From Stappia stellulata (GTDB taxonomy: Bacteria; Pseudomonadota; Alphaproteobacteria; Rhizobiales; Stappiaceae), in assembly GCF_020176715.1 (NCBI RefSeq), contig NZ_JAIVMF010000006.1:1-64000 (forward strand): a stretch of DNA of 64,000 bases, read 5' to 3'. The notes beneath the pieces were generated by a model. It made no database searches. It was given only the letters and a program-made list of their open reading frames with translations, and was not told the origin of the DNA. Below are positions 56,695 through 64,000 of this stretch, piece by piece; positions within the stretch are counted from its first letter, which is position 1; every line of letters begins with the position of its first letter. A program made the translations under genes and the position numbers.

Positions 56695-57372
56695 ATGACT
56701 GATCCTGCGAAAACAAACGCGAAGATCGACGATGGCGCACGATCGACGCCGGAAGACTACATGGCATCGTTGCAGCGCTATTATGGCGATCTCTATGCCG
56801 AACAGCCCGTCTGCACGCGCGGCTATCGCAATCTACGCGCGATCGAGGATTACTATGATGCGCTGTGCCAGCCGCAGGCGCCGCGCTCCATGCTCGACAT
56901 CGGCTGCGGGCAGGGCGAACTCACCGCCTTCTTCGCGGACAAGGGCGCTCGGGCCGTCGGCGTCGACCTGATCGAAAATCCGCTCTGGGCCGACCTCATG
57001 GCGACCCGCCAGGGACGATTGTCCTTTCGCGCCGGAGACTTCATGGAGGCCGATTTCCCGGAGCCGTTCGACGTGATCGTCGACAGCGGATGCTTTCATC
57101 ATCAGCATCCGGACGTCCAGCCGCTCTATCTCGACAGGATCCGCGCGCTTGTTGCCCCCGACCGGGGAAAATTCGTGCTCTCGCTCTTTGAGACCAACCG
57201 CGAGATCGAAGACGACGGCATCCAGGTGATGCGCGACGGTCGGTTTGCCCGGACGGCCTCGATGGACTGGGTGGCGCCCTTCCTCGCCGAGCACGGCTTC
57301 ACGGTACGCGAGACGCTGCGGGTGCCGCGCGAAGACGGAACGCCCTATTGCCTCGTGGTGCATGCCGAATGA
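56695..57372 (+). CDS. Class I SAM-dependent methyltransferase
   Basis: 225 residues. The SAM-binding motif I is MLDIGCGQGELTAFFADKGARAVGVDL; motif post-II is DVIVDSGCFHHQHPD. It ends in FTVRETLRVPREDGTPYCLVVHAE. It resembles small-molecule methyltransferases rather than rRNA/tRNA enzymes, and it is not CmoB. It starts 2 bp after the preceding stop, so the two SAM enzymes are translated together. If the first makes carboxy-SAM, this one could be the carboxymethyl transferase; that is speculation. Confidence 0.85.
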   Translation: MTDPAKTNAKIDDGARSTPEDYMASLQRYYGDLYAEQPVCTRGYRNLRAIEDYYDALCQPQAPRSMLDIGCGQGELTAFFADKGARAVGVDLIENPLWADLMATRQGRLSFRAGDFMEADFPEPFDVIVDSGCFHHQHPDVQPLYLDRIRALVAPDRGKFVLSLFETNREIEDDGIQVMRDGRFARTASMDWVAPFLAEHGFTVRETLRVPREDGTPYCLVVHAE

Positions 57373-57424
57373 CCGTGCACCAGCCACCTCTCGTGCGGCG
57401 CCGCCCGAACCGAGGCGTGCGGGA

Positions 57425-58714
57425 ATGAGCGGACGTCTGCAGTCCCAGTTCTTTCTGGGGCATTTCATCTGGAACCTGGCGTTTCTCCAGGGCGTGTTGA
57501 TCTTCTTCTACGCCGACCGCGGATTGAGCCTCGCGGAGGTTTTCCTGATCAAGAACATGGTCTCGGTGATCGTGGTCGTGATGGAGATCCCGTCGGGCCT
57601 GGTGTCCGATCTCTTCGGCCGCCGCCGCGCGCTGATCATCGGGGCCGTCGCAAAATTCCTTGGCTGCCTGATCATCGCGACAAGCTCGCAATTCGGCCTG
57701 CTTGCCATCGCCTACGGCCTGATCGGCGTCGGCGTCAGCTTCTACAGCGGCACCAATATCGCCGTTGTCTACGAAATGGAAAAGGCCAACGCGGATCCGG
57801 CGGCGCGCCACCGGGCGCTGGCCCAGATGGGCATTCTTGCAGGGCTCGCCCAGTTCAGCTCGACGCTGCTCGGCGGGCTGATCGCCACATGGTCGCTTGA
57901 TATGGTCGGCTGGATCAATGCCGCCGGCGCCTTCGCGGCGGTGCTGGTCTTTCTGTCCTACCGCCTGCCGGAGCAGGACCGGACCCCGGCGGCGGCGACA
58001 GCCACGCCAAAACGCTCCCGGCTGCAGATGGCCCGCAGCGGGCTGCGGCATCTGGCCGGACACGGCAATGCCGCCGCCATTGTCACGGCGGCGGTCATGG
58101 TCGTCGCGCTGTTCATGCCGATGATCGCGATTACCACCTATCAGGGTGTCTGGAAGGAAATGGGAGCAGCGCTGGAACTCGCGGCCATCGCGACGGCCGT
58201 CGCCGGCCTGCTGAGTGCCGGGGCGAGCTACCTGGTGAAACGCTTCATGGTGGCGGTCGCGCCGGTGCGCTTTGCCGTCGTGGCATTCCTCCTGCTGGAG
58301 GTCTCGGTGCTGCTCGGCGCGCTCGACTGGATCGCAATGACCTTCGTGTCCATCGCCTTGATGGAGATCCTGCGCGCCTATGTGCTTATCGTCGGTTCGG
58401 TGATCGTAAACGACGCGGTGGAGGACCGGTTTCGCGCAACCATCAATTCGGCAATCAGCCTGGCGACCCGCATCGTCGTGGTGGTGTTGTCACCGGTCTG
58501 GGCCTTCCTGTTGCAGGATGCCGGCCACGCCTCGGCCTTCGTCTGGCTGGCCGCCATCTATGCGGCGCTCTTCGCAGCGATCGCCATTGCGGGCCTCGCC
58601 GTGCGGGCTTCGGGGGCGCGGTCCGCGGCGCCGGCGCCCCCGGCTGCCGCTTCCAGCACCGCTGCAACGGCCCACACCCATCCCACACGCCCGGGCGAGG
58701 AGCAGTCTCCATGA
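57425..58714 (+). CDS. MFS transporter in biosynthetic cluster
   Basis: A 429-residue membrane protein with about 12 TM helices. FFYADRGLSLAEVFLIKNMVSVIVVVMEIPSGLVSDLFGRRRALIIG gives the TM1-3 pattern and the loop 2-3 MFS motif. A Ala/Pro/Ser/Thr-rich cytosolic tail ends the protein. It probably exports the cluster's product (inference from position). The ATG at 57425 is preferred; an ATG at 57362 would add 21 non-hydrophobic residues. The stop overlaps the next start by ATGA. Confidence 0.85.
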   Translation: MSGRLQSQFFLGHFIWNLAFLQGVLIFFYADRGLSLAEVFLIKNMVSVIVVVMEIPSGLVSDLFGRRRALIIGAVAKFLGCLIIATSSQFGLLAIAYGLIGVGVSFYSGTNIAVVYEMEKANADPAARHRALAQMGILAGLAQFSSTLLGGLIATWSLDMVGWINAAGAFAAVLVFLSYRLPEQDRTPAAATATPKRSRLQMARSGLRHLAGHGNAAAIVTAAVMVVALFMPMIAITTYQGVWKEMGAALELAAIATAVAGLLSAGASYLVKRFMVAVAPVRFAVVAFLLLEVSVLLGALDWIAMTFVSIALMEILRAYVLIVGSVIVNDAVEDRFRATINSAISLATRIVVVVLSPVWAFLLQDAGHASAFVWLAAIYAALFAAIAIAGLAVRASGARSAAPAPPAAASSTAATAHTHPTRPGEEQSP

Positions 58715-59955
58715 ACCGACGACGCATTCTCATCCTGGATCGCGATGGCGCTCCGCGCTACACGGACACCGACGGCACGTTCCAGCCTTCGCCGCAGCGT
58801 CATCATGTCTCGGTCATTACCAAACAGGCGCATGAAGCCGGTTTCAGCACCGTTTCCGGGCTGGATCTTCACGTCGCCGATACCGACCACGATCTGGACG
58901 CGCTGATGGCGATCGCCGAAGATCTCCATCACTGGCAGTCTTTCGACGGGATCGTCGCGCTCTCCGAGCGCCACATCCTGCCAGCGGCCGCGTTTCGCGC
59001 ACGTCACGGCATCGTCGGGCGCCAGCCGGACGATGCCCTTGCGCTGCGCGACAAGCTCACGATGGCGCAAAGGGTCCGCTCCGCCGGCATTCCCGTCCCG
59101 GAACAGATCTGTCTCGCGGACACCGCCGGCGTCCGGGCGTTGCTTGCCCGACACGGGCGGATCGTGGTCAAACCGCGCGACGGGATGGGATCGGCCGGCG
59201 TCCGCGTGGTGGACAGCCGGTCAGAGCTTGATGTGCTGCTCGACCTTGCCGGCAGTGACGCCCAGGACCAGCTTGCCGCGCAATACCTCGAAAACCGGGA
59301 GTTTCATGTCGAGGCCGTGACGATTGGCGGGCAGGTCGCCTTTTCGGAGTGCTTCGAATACATCGGCCACCCGTTGCGGTTTCGCGATCTCGCAACGCGG
59401 CGCGGAGTCACCGTCCGCGATGGGCCCCTGCAGACGCGCATCCTCGACCTGAATGCGGCAGCGCTTGGCGCGCTCGGGTTCCAGAACGGCGTTTCCCACC
59501 TCGAATGCTTCCTCACACCGAGGGGAGAGCTCTATTTCGGCGAAGTGGCCGGCCGTCCCGGCGGAAGCGGGATCAGCGATTGCGTTGCCGGCCTTTGGGG
59601 CGTCGACACCGGCGCTTGCGGCGCACTCCTCGAGGTCGGATTGCCGGTCGACCTGCAGCCGGTGGCGAGGTTCCCCGCCGGCGGCTGGATCGCAATCTAT
59701 CCAAGGGCTGGCACATTGCAGACGGTGTCTTCGCTCGCCGCCTTCCGCGACGACTGGATCACCTATGCCGAGATCCTGTGCCGGCCGGGGCAGACCCTGA
59801 TCGCGCCGATCATGAGCGGCGCCTCGATCGCCCGGTTTTCCGTTGGCGGCGACACGCCGACACAGGTACGGAATCGGCTGGAGGAGGTTTCGCGTCGGTT
59901 CACCTTTCATGTGGGAGAGGCCGCGGACGGGGTCCGGGAGGCACGGGCCTCATGA
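58711..59955 (+). CDS. ATP-grasp ligase 1
   Basis: A 414-residue ATP-grasp protein of the type that joins a carboxylate to an amine. The pre-grasp domain covers about 1-110; ATP-binding follows in DKLTMAQRVRSAGIPVPEQ, RIVVKPRDGMGSAGVRVV and QLAAQYLENREFHVEAVTIGG; the metal-site segment is LECFLTPRGELYFGEVAGRPGGSGISD. The exact substrates cannot be read. It overlaps the MFS gene before and the second ligase after, both by ATGA. The two ligases are clearly different in sequence, suggesting two successive ligations. Confidence 0.85.
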   Translation: MNRRRILILDRDGAPRYTDTDGTFQPSPQRHHVSVITKQAHEAGFSTVSGLDLHVADTDHDLDALMAIAEDLHHWQSFDGIVALSERHILPAAAFRARHGIVGRQPDDALALRDKLTMAQRVRSAGIPVPEQICLADTAGVRALLARHGRIVVKPRDGMGSAGVRVVDSRSELDVLLDLAGSDAQDQLAAQYLENREFHVEAVTIGGQVAFSECFEYIGHPLRFRDLATRRGVTVRDGPLQTRILDLNAAALGALGFQNGVSHLECFLTPRGELYFGEVAGRPGGSGISDCVAGLWGVDTGACGALLEVGLPVDLQPVARFPAGGWIAIYPRAGTLQTVSSLAAFRDDWITYAEILCRPGQTLIAPIMSGASIARFSVGGDTPTQVRNRLEEVSRRFTFHVGEAADGVREARAS

Positions 59956-61223
59956 CCCGGGGCCAGCAGGCTACGCCCCGCAGCCGTCTACTCCTTGTCG
60001 GCGGCTGGTCCGCAATCGTCGAAAAGGCCCTGCGCTGCGCCGATGAGGTCGTGCTGTTTCATGGCACTCCCGAGGAAATCGAGCCGGTGTTGCGGACCAC
60101 CTGTCGGGCCGTGGAGACCGTGGACACGCGGAACGAAAATGCCTGCGTCTCGCGGGCGCGGACACTTCACCAAACCCTCCCGTTCACGGCGGTTGCCGCC
60201 GTGCGCGATGTCGATTGCCTGGCCGCGGCCGGCATTCGCGATGCCTTGGGGATTGCGGGCAACAGCCGGACGGCCGTGGATCTGACCCGCAACAAGATCG
60301 CGATGCGCCAGACCCTTGCCGGCGGCCCGCTCGACACCGTTGCCTGGGCGCCCGCGCATGACCGGGCAACGGCCCGTCTGGCCATCGACGTGCTGAGTGC
60401 GGCATCGGGACAGCCCGTGATCGTCAAGCCCGCGACGGGGCGGGGCAGTCTCGACGTGCGCCTTGTCTCGCGCGAAACGGCGGAGGAGGTTCTCGCAAGC
60501 TACCCGGAGACGACCGTTGCCGGAGGCCTGATCGTGGAACGCTTCGTCGACGGTGCGGAATACAGCGTGGAAACGGTTTCGCTGAACGGACACCATCACC
60601 TGCTTGGCGTGACCGAAAAACTCAATCCGCCGCGCCCGCCCTATTTCGTCGAGGAGGGGCACCTGTTCCCCAAGCGCCTGCCGGACCTGATGCTGACCCG
60701 CATCCGCGAACGGATTTTCCTGCTGCTGGAAATCCTGGGGATCGAGCACGGGCTTTGCCATACCGAAATCAAGATCGACGGCGAGCAGGTGCATCTGATC
60801 GAAACCCATGCGCGTCCGGCCGGCGACCGCATCTGGCGATTGATGGAACTCGCCCTTGGCATCGATCCCATCGAGATCAGTTTCACCGCGCTTGTCGGAC
60901 GGACGGCAGCGCTTCCCGACGAAGTGCCGGCGGCGCGCTTTGCCGCAATCGGCTATGTGAGCGGGGACGGCGGTCCCGTTCCCGCGATACCGCTCGCGGA
61001 CGCCATCCGCGAGATCCCGGGACTGACGGAAAGCCGCCAGTTGTATCCAGCCGGCACCATCGCACCGCCGACGCGGGACTCCTACTCCAGACATGCCTTC
61101 GTGATTCTCGCCGACCCTTGCGAGACCGCCTTGCGCGACAATCTGGAGACCGCCCTGTCCCGCGCAAGGGTCGCCTGCGCCTGCTCGGAAAGGCCCGTCG
61201 TTGCCGAGGGTGTGGGCCGGTAA
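59952..61223 (+). CDS. ATP-grasp ligase 2
   Basis: 423 residues. N-terminal Rossmann-like part RLLLVGGWSAIVEKALRCADEVVLFHG; then NKIAMRQTLAGGPLD, PVIVKPATGRGSLDVRLVS and IVERFVDGAEYSVETVSLNG for ATP binding, and GLCHTEIKIDGEQVHLIETHARPAGDRIWRLMELALG for the metal and acyl-phosphate site. It resembles L-amino-acid ligases (BacD-like). It is the last gene of the first block. A 267-bp gap with a likely promoter follows. Confidence 0.86.
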   Translation: MTRGQQATPRSRLLLVGGWSAIVEKALRCADEVVLFHGTPEEIEPVLRTTCRAVETVDTRNENACVSRARTLHQTLPFTAVAAVRDVDCLAAAGIRDALGIAGNSRTAVDLTRNKIAMRQTLAGGPLDTVAWAPAHDRATARLAIDVLSAASGQPVIVKPATGRGSLDVRLVSRETAEEVLASYPETTVAGGLIVERFVDGAEYSVETVSLNGHHHLLGVTEKLNPPRPPYFVEEGHLFPKRLPDLMLTRIRERIFLLLEILGIEHGLCHTEIKIDGEQVHLIETHARPAGDRIWRLMELALGIDPIEISFTALVGRTAALPDEVPAARFAAIGYVSGDGGPVPAIPLADAIREIPGLTESRQLYPAGTIAPPTRDSYSRHAFVILADPCETALRDNLETALSRARVACACSERPVVAEGVGR

Positions 61224-61410
61224 ACGGGGCGCCGCGCCTGTCACTTGCCGGCTGGTCGCTGCGCTGGGGCGCCTTGCCATTTCCGGTGCCGGATCAGTCC
61301 CATGCTTGGGGCATCCAAAGGGGCTGAGGGGCAAGAGCTGTCGGGTCCATGCCGCCGCACGGGCATCGCCTGCGCTCGACCCCCATGACACGCATGACGC
61401 GACAATCCGT

Positions 61411-61437
61411 TTGACTGCACTCTTTGGTTGCTACAAT
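61411..61437 (+). promoter_or_regulatory. Candidate promoter of the second biosynthetic block
   Basis: TTGACT and TACAAT are 15 bp apart in an AT-rich stretch of the 267-bp gap after the second ligase; the start codon follows 54 bp later. The spacer is shorter than usual, so activator dependence is possible. Confidence 0.45.
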
Positions 61438-61490
61438 ATGACGCATCAACTTATTGGTGTTTTACTCGATTGCAGCCGAGGGTATCCGGC

Positions 61491-62405
61491 GTGACCGTCC
61501 AGATCGATACGATGATGATGAGGCGCGCTCTGGCGCTTGGCGCGGCCGCACGCGGGACCACCGCCCCCAACCCGGCGATCGGCTGCGTGATCGCCCGGGA
61601 CACCTGCATCCTCGGCGAGGGCGCCACCCAACCCGGCGGCCGGCCGCATGCAGAGGCGATGGCCCTGGCCGCAGCAGGTGCGGAAGCGCGTGGAGCCACG
61701 CTCTATGTCACGCTCGAACCCTGCGCCCATGTCGGACGATCGCCGCCTTGCGCGGATGCCATCATCGCGGCCGGGATACGGCGCGTCGTCGTCGCAATGG
61801 CCTTTGATCCCGATCCGCGCGTTTCCGGACGCGGACTGGAAAAGTTGCGCAGCGCCGGCATCGCGGTTGAAACCGGTCTCCTGAGCCATCAGGCCCGGGA
61901 CACCCTCGCCGGCTTCCTGTGCCGGATCACGCGCCGCCGCGCCCTCGCCTGCCTGCTGTTTCACGACAGGACCGCCGCTCCCCGTGACGATGCGGACGAC
62001 GGACTGAAAGCGATGCGCGCGAACCACGACCTGGTGCTTTCGGCCGCCCGTCGCTGCGGACAGGACGAAGCCTGGCCGCCGCATCTCCTTCTGCGCCCGG
62101 CGTGCGGTGGCGCGCCGCTCGTCCTGCGGCCCCTGCACGATACCCTGAAAGCGCGACCGGCGCCGGCCGGCGCGTTCACCTGCCTCGACGAGCTTTTGGC
62201 CCATCTCGGCAGTTCGGGATACAACGACGTTCTCATCGAGGCCGGCCGTTCGGTCATGGCCGATCTTGCCGCGGACCATGGTGCCTCGACGCCGGCCGCA
62301 TCCCCGACGGAGCTGCTCGACGCCCCCCCTGCGGTCTCGGATCCCCTTGCGCACGGGCCCCTGGCCGGCGTGCAGCAAAGCTCGGCCGCGGGGTCTCGCT
62401 CATGA
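61491..62405 (+). CDS. RibD-type deaminase with degenerate reductase half
   Basis: 304 residues from a GTG (an ATG at 61512 is an alternative). The N-terminal 145 residues are a cytidine-deaminase-fold RibD domain with the zinc site complete: His53-x-Glu55 in GRPHAEAMA, Cys78 and Cys87 in LEPCAHVGRSPPC; MRRALALGAAARGTTAPNPAIGCVI is typical. The C-terminal reductase domain is shortened and lacks the SLDG and GAGTVLADDP-type motifs of bifunctional RibD, so it probably does not reduce. This suggests a pathway-specific deaminase like ToxE of toxoflavin synthesis rather than the riboflavin enzyme. Confidence 0.82.
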   Translation: MTVQIDTMMMRRALALGAAARGTTAPNPAIGCVIARDTCILGEGATQPGGRPHAEAMALAAAGAEARGATLYVTLEPCAHVGRSPPCADAIIAAGIRRVVVAMAFDPDPRVSGRGLEKLRSAGIAVETGLLSHQARDTLAGFLCRITRRRALACLLFHDRTAAPRDDADDGLKAMRANHDLVLSAARRCGQDEAWPPHLLLRPACGGAPLVLRPLHDTLKARPAPAGAFTCLDELLAHLGSSGYNDVLIEAGRSVMADLAADHGASTPAASPTELLDAPPAVSDPLAHGPLAGVQQSSAAGSRS

Positions 62406-63445
62406 CCGCCCCGCAGACGTCTCCGCCGCCGATCTCCGACACGGCCTCTTCGCCGTTTCGCCCGGTTGCGCCGCTCGCCCATCCGACCTCGGCAAGCGAC
62501 CGTGCCGCGATGGGCTATCGGGAGCGTTTTGTCGACGCCTACCTCCCGGACCACGGGCGTCTGGCCGAGCGCTTCGCCTCGTCGTGCGAGCAGGATCTGC
62601 TGACGGTCATCGCGGACCCGTCCCGCGATCTCCCGGATCGTCTGGGAGCGGCGACGCGGCTCAACATGCTTGGCGATCCCCGGATCGAGACGGAGCACCC
62701 CGAGATGATCGACATCGCCGGGGCTGAGGTTTTCATCGGCCTCGATCCGAATCAGGTCGACACGGTCATGAGGCGTTTCGAAGGCCTGTTTCTCGAACGG
62801 GCCTGGATCGAGAAGGAATGCCCGCGACACCTGTGCAGGCTGGCGCCCTACCGCATCGCCCGCTATCCGGTGACAAACCGGGAATACCGCGACTTTCTTC
62901 TGGACAGCGGTTACGACGCGCTTCCGACAAGCTGGCCGCTGGGGCGCTATCCGGCCGAGCGCGGCAACCACCCGGTGCATACCGTGACCGCCGACGCGGC
63001 GGCCGCCTATGCCGGATGGCTTTCGCAGAAGACCGGGCGTAGATTCCGGCTTCCCGACGAGGCGGAATGGGAACATGCCGCCGGCGGACCGGATGCGCTG
63101 GAGTTCCCATGGGGTGAGACCTTCGACACCGAGCGGGCCAATACGATCGAGTCCGGCCTGATGACCACGGTTCCGGTCGGCATCTATCCGTCGGGGCGCA
63201 GTCCGTTCGGCCTCGACGACATGGCCGGAAACGTCGAGGAATATGTCGCCGGGCACTACGCTCCCTATCCCGGGGGGGCGGAGATCGCCGACGATCTGGC
63301 GCTGGTCTGGCCGACAGGCTACGCGGTCGCAAGAGGCGGCGGGTTCTCGCGGTTTCGCGATCTGGCGCGCTGCCGGCGACGCCACGGACTGTATCCCCGG
63401 CCGCTCTACGCCATCGGCTTTCGTCTTGCCGAGGACCTGTCGTGA
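62402..63445 (+). CDS. SUMF1/FGE-fold protein, ToxD-like
   Basis: 347 residues. About 105 N-terminal residues without a recognised domain precede a formylglycine-generating-enzyme (SUMF1) domain: EMIDIAGAEVFIGLD, PYRIARYPVTNREYRDFLLDSGY, RFRLPDEAEWEHAAGG, FGLDDMAGNVEEYVAGHY and IGFRLAE. The two catalytic cysteines of aerobic FGE are not both present; one Cys lies in LARCRRRHG. The fold is reused by EgtB-like iron oxidases and by ToxD of toxoflavin synthesis. The start overlaps the deaminase stop by ATGA, tying the two in one step or complex. Confidence 0.83.
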   Translation: MTAPQTSPPPISDTASSPFRPVAPLAHPTSASDRAAMGYRERFVDAYLPDHGRLAERFASSCEQDLLTVIADPSRDLPDRLGAATRLNMLGDPRIETEHPEMIDIAGAEVFIGLDPNQVDTVMRRFEGLFLERAWIEKECPRHLCRLAPYRIARYPVTNREYRDFLLDSGYDALPTSWPLGRYPAERGNHPVHTVTADAAAAYAGWLSQKTGRRFRLPDEAEWEHAAGGPDALEFPWGETFDTERANTIESGLMTTVPVGIYPSGRSPFGLDDMAGNVEEYVAGHYAPYPGGAEIADDLALVWPTGYAVARGGGFSRFRDLARCRRRHGLYPRPLYAIGFRLAEDLS

Positions 63446-64000
63446 TGCAGCCAGCCCTGAAATCCTGGCTCCCGGCTGATCCCGGCGCGCCGGCCCCTGG
63501 AACCGATCCGGCGGTGCTGGCACGGCATCCCGCCCTTGCCTCCTTCGCGGCCCGCCTTGGCAACACGCCCGTCGTCGCGCTGCCGCGGGTTGCGGGCGAG
63601 GCCCGCATCTTCGCCAAATGCGAGTGGTTCAACCCCACCGGGTCGATAAAGGACCGGACCGCCTTCGCGCTTGTCTGCGATCTCCTGTCCCGCACGTCCT
63701 GCCCCGAGCGCGTGCTTGAGTACAGCGGCGGGAATCTGGCCGTGTCCCTGTCGCGGCTGTGCGCCGACCTCGGCCTGGCGAACACGCTGATCATGGCGTC
63801 CTTCATGTCGCCAGCCGCAATCGCGGACATGCGCAGCCTTGGCACGGACGTGCGCCTTGTCGACAAGAGCCTCGGTTTCTGGGCGGTGATGGAAGCCGCC
63901 TATCAAACGGCCGAACGCCATCCGCATTGGTCGTTCCTGCATCAACACGAGAACCGCGCGAACCTGCGGATCCATGAAACGGGAACCGGTGCGGAATTTG
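63445..64000 (+). CDS. Cysteine-synthase-like PLP enzyme (cut by window edge)
   Basis: 185 codons are visible with no stop before the edge. It is a fold-type II PLP enzyme: RLGNTPVVALPRV (38-50), the Schiff-base Lys69 in WFNPTGSIKDRTA. The loop that in CysK reads TSGNTG is here SGGNLA (94-99), so the residues that grip the substrate carboxylate differ and another substrate is likely. It starts at ATG 63445, overlapping the SUMF1-fold gene's stop by one base. About 30 extra residues precede the domain. Relatives make or use diaminopropionate, cysteine-like or beta-substituted amino acids. Confidence 0.83.
   Translation, partial: MQPALKSWLPADPGAPAPGTDPAVLARHPALASFAARLGNTPVVALPRVAGEARIFAKCEWFNPTGSIKDRTAFALVCDLLSRTSCPERVLEYSGGNLAVSLSRLCADLGLANTLIMASFMSPAAIADMRSLGTDVRLVDKSLGFWAVMEAAYQTAERHPHWSFLHQHENRANLRIHETGTGAEF

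Noticed and set aside
61201-61494. A 97-codon plus-strand open frame between the two biosynthetic blocks
   Set aside because: It overlaps the end of the second ATP-grasp, spans the probable promoter of the next block and has no domain-like sequence.

Overview
The window reads as about 64 kb of chromosome from a GC-rich alphaproteobacterium, most likely of the Hyphomicrobiales (Rhizobiales). The clues are C4-pathway hemA, an ActS/ActR (RegB/RegA) redox pair, mmcB with the alphaproteobacterial GAAC-N7-GAAC SOS box, coaBC-dut, olsB for ornithine lipids, hrcA divergent from rph, and a complete reductive pyrimidine-degradation locus. The taxon is inferred from gene content, not from a search. No rRNA, tRNA or CRISPR array was recognised.

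Layout. 1-0.5 kb: edge of an IS1182-like element. 0.6-6.7 kb: hemA, trpS, mmcB, actR/actS, secB. 6.8-7.65 kb: a decayed second copy of the IS. 7.7-9.8 kb: a chemoreceptor. 10-22 kb (minus strand): one long pyrimidine-degradation operon. In transcription order it carries a beta-alanine-type transaminase, mmsA, a cupin, N-carbamoyl-beta-alanine amidase, dihydropyrimidinase, a molybdopterin oxidoreductase and an NMT1-type ABC transporter, with two unknown membrane proteins and a possible 34-residue peptide inside the transporter block. 22.3-23.8 kb: two tandem RutR-type regulators preceded by two RutR-like operators. 23.9-25.6 kb: a lytic transglycosylase and an EamA exporter. 25.6-28.4 kb: preA/preT with a third RutR-like operator.

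28.7-53.6 kb is mostly housekeeping: a zeta-class GST, a fused membrane/spermidine-synthase-like protein, cysK, dut, coaBC, an LppC-like lipoprotein, rsmI, yraN, gshB, comM, a hybrid sensor kinase, olsB, a class A penicillin-binding protein, a Bcr/CflA exporter, ygjP, moeB-like, hrcA, rph, rdgB and hemW. 53.8-55.5 kb: an intracellular PHB depolymerase fused to a helix-hairpin-helix domain, followed by a strong terminator.

55.7-64 kb (running off the right edge) is the most unusual part. It is a compact plus-strand cluster in two transcription blocks. Block 1 holds a CmoA-like SAM enzyme, a second class I methyltransferase, an MFS transporter and two different ATP-grasp ligases. Block 2 holds a RibD-type deaminase with a degenerate reductase half, a SUMF1/FGE-fold protein and a cysteine-synthase-like PLP enzyme. 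Within each block most genes overlap by a few bases. The deaminase/SUMF1 pair recalls ToxE/ToxD of toxoflavin biosynthesis, and the CmoA-like protein raises the possibility of carboxy-SAM chemistry. I infer a small-molecule biosynthesis and export cluster that I cannot match to a known pathway.
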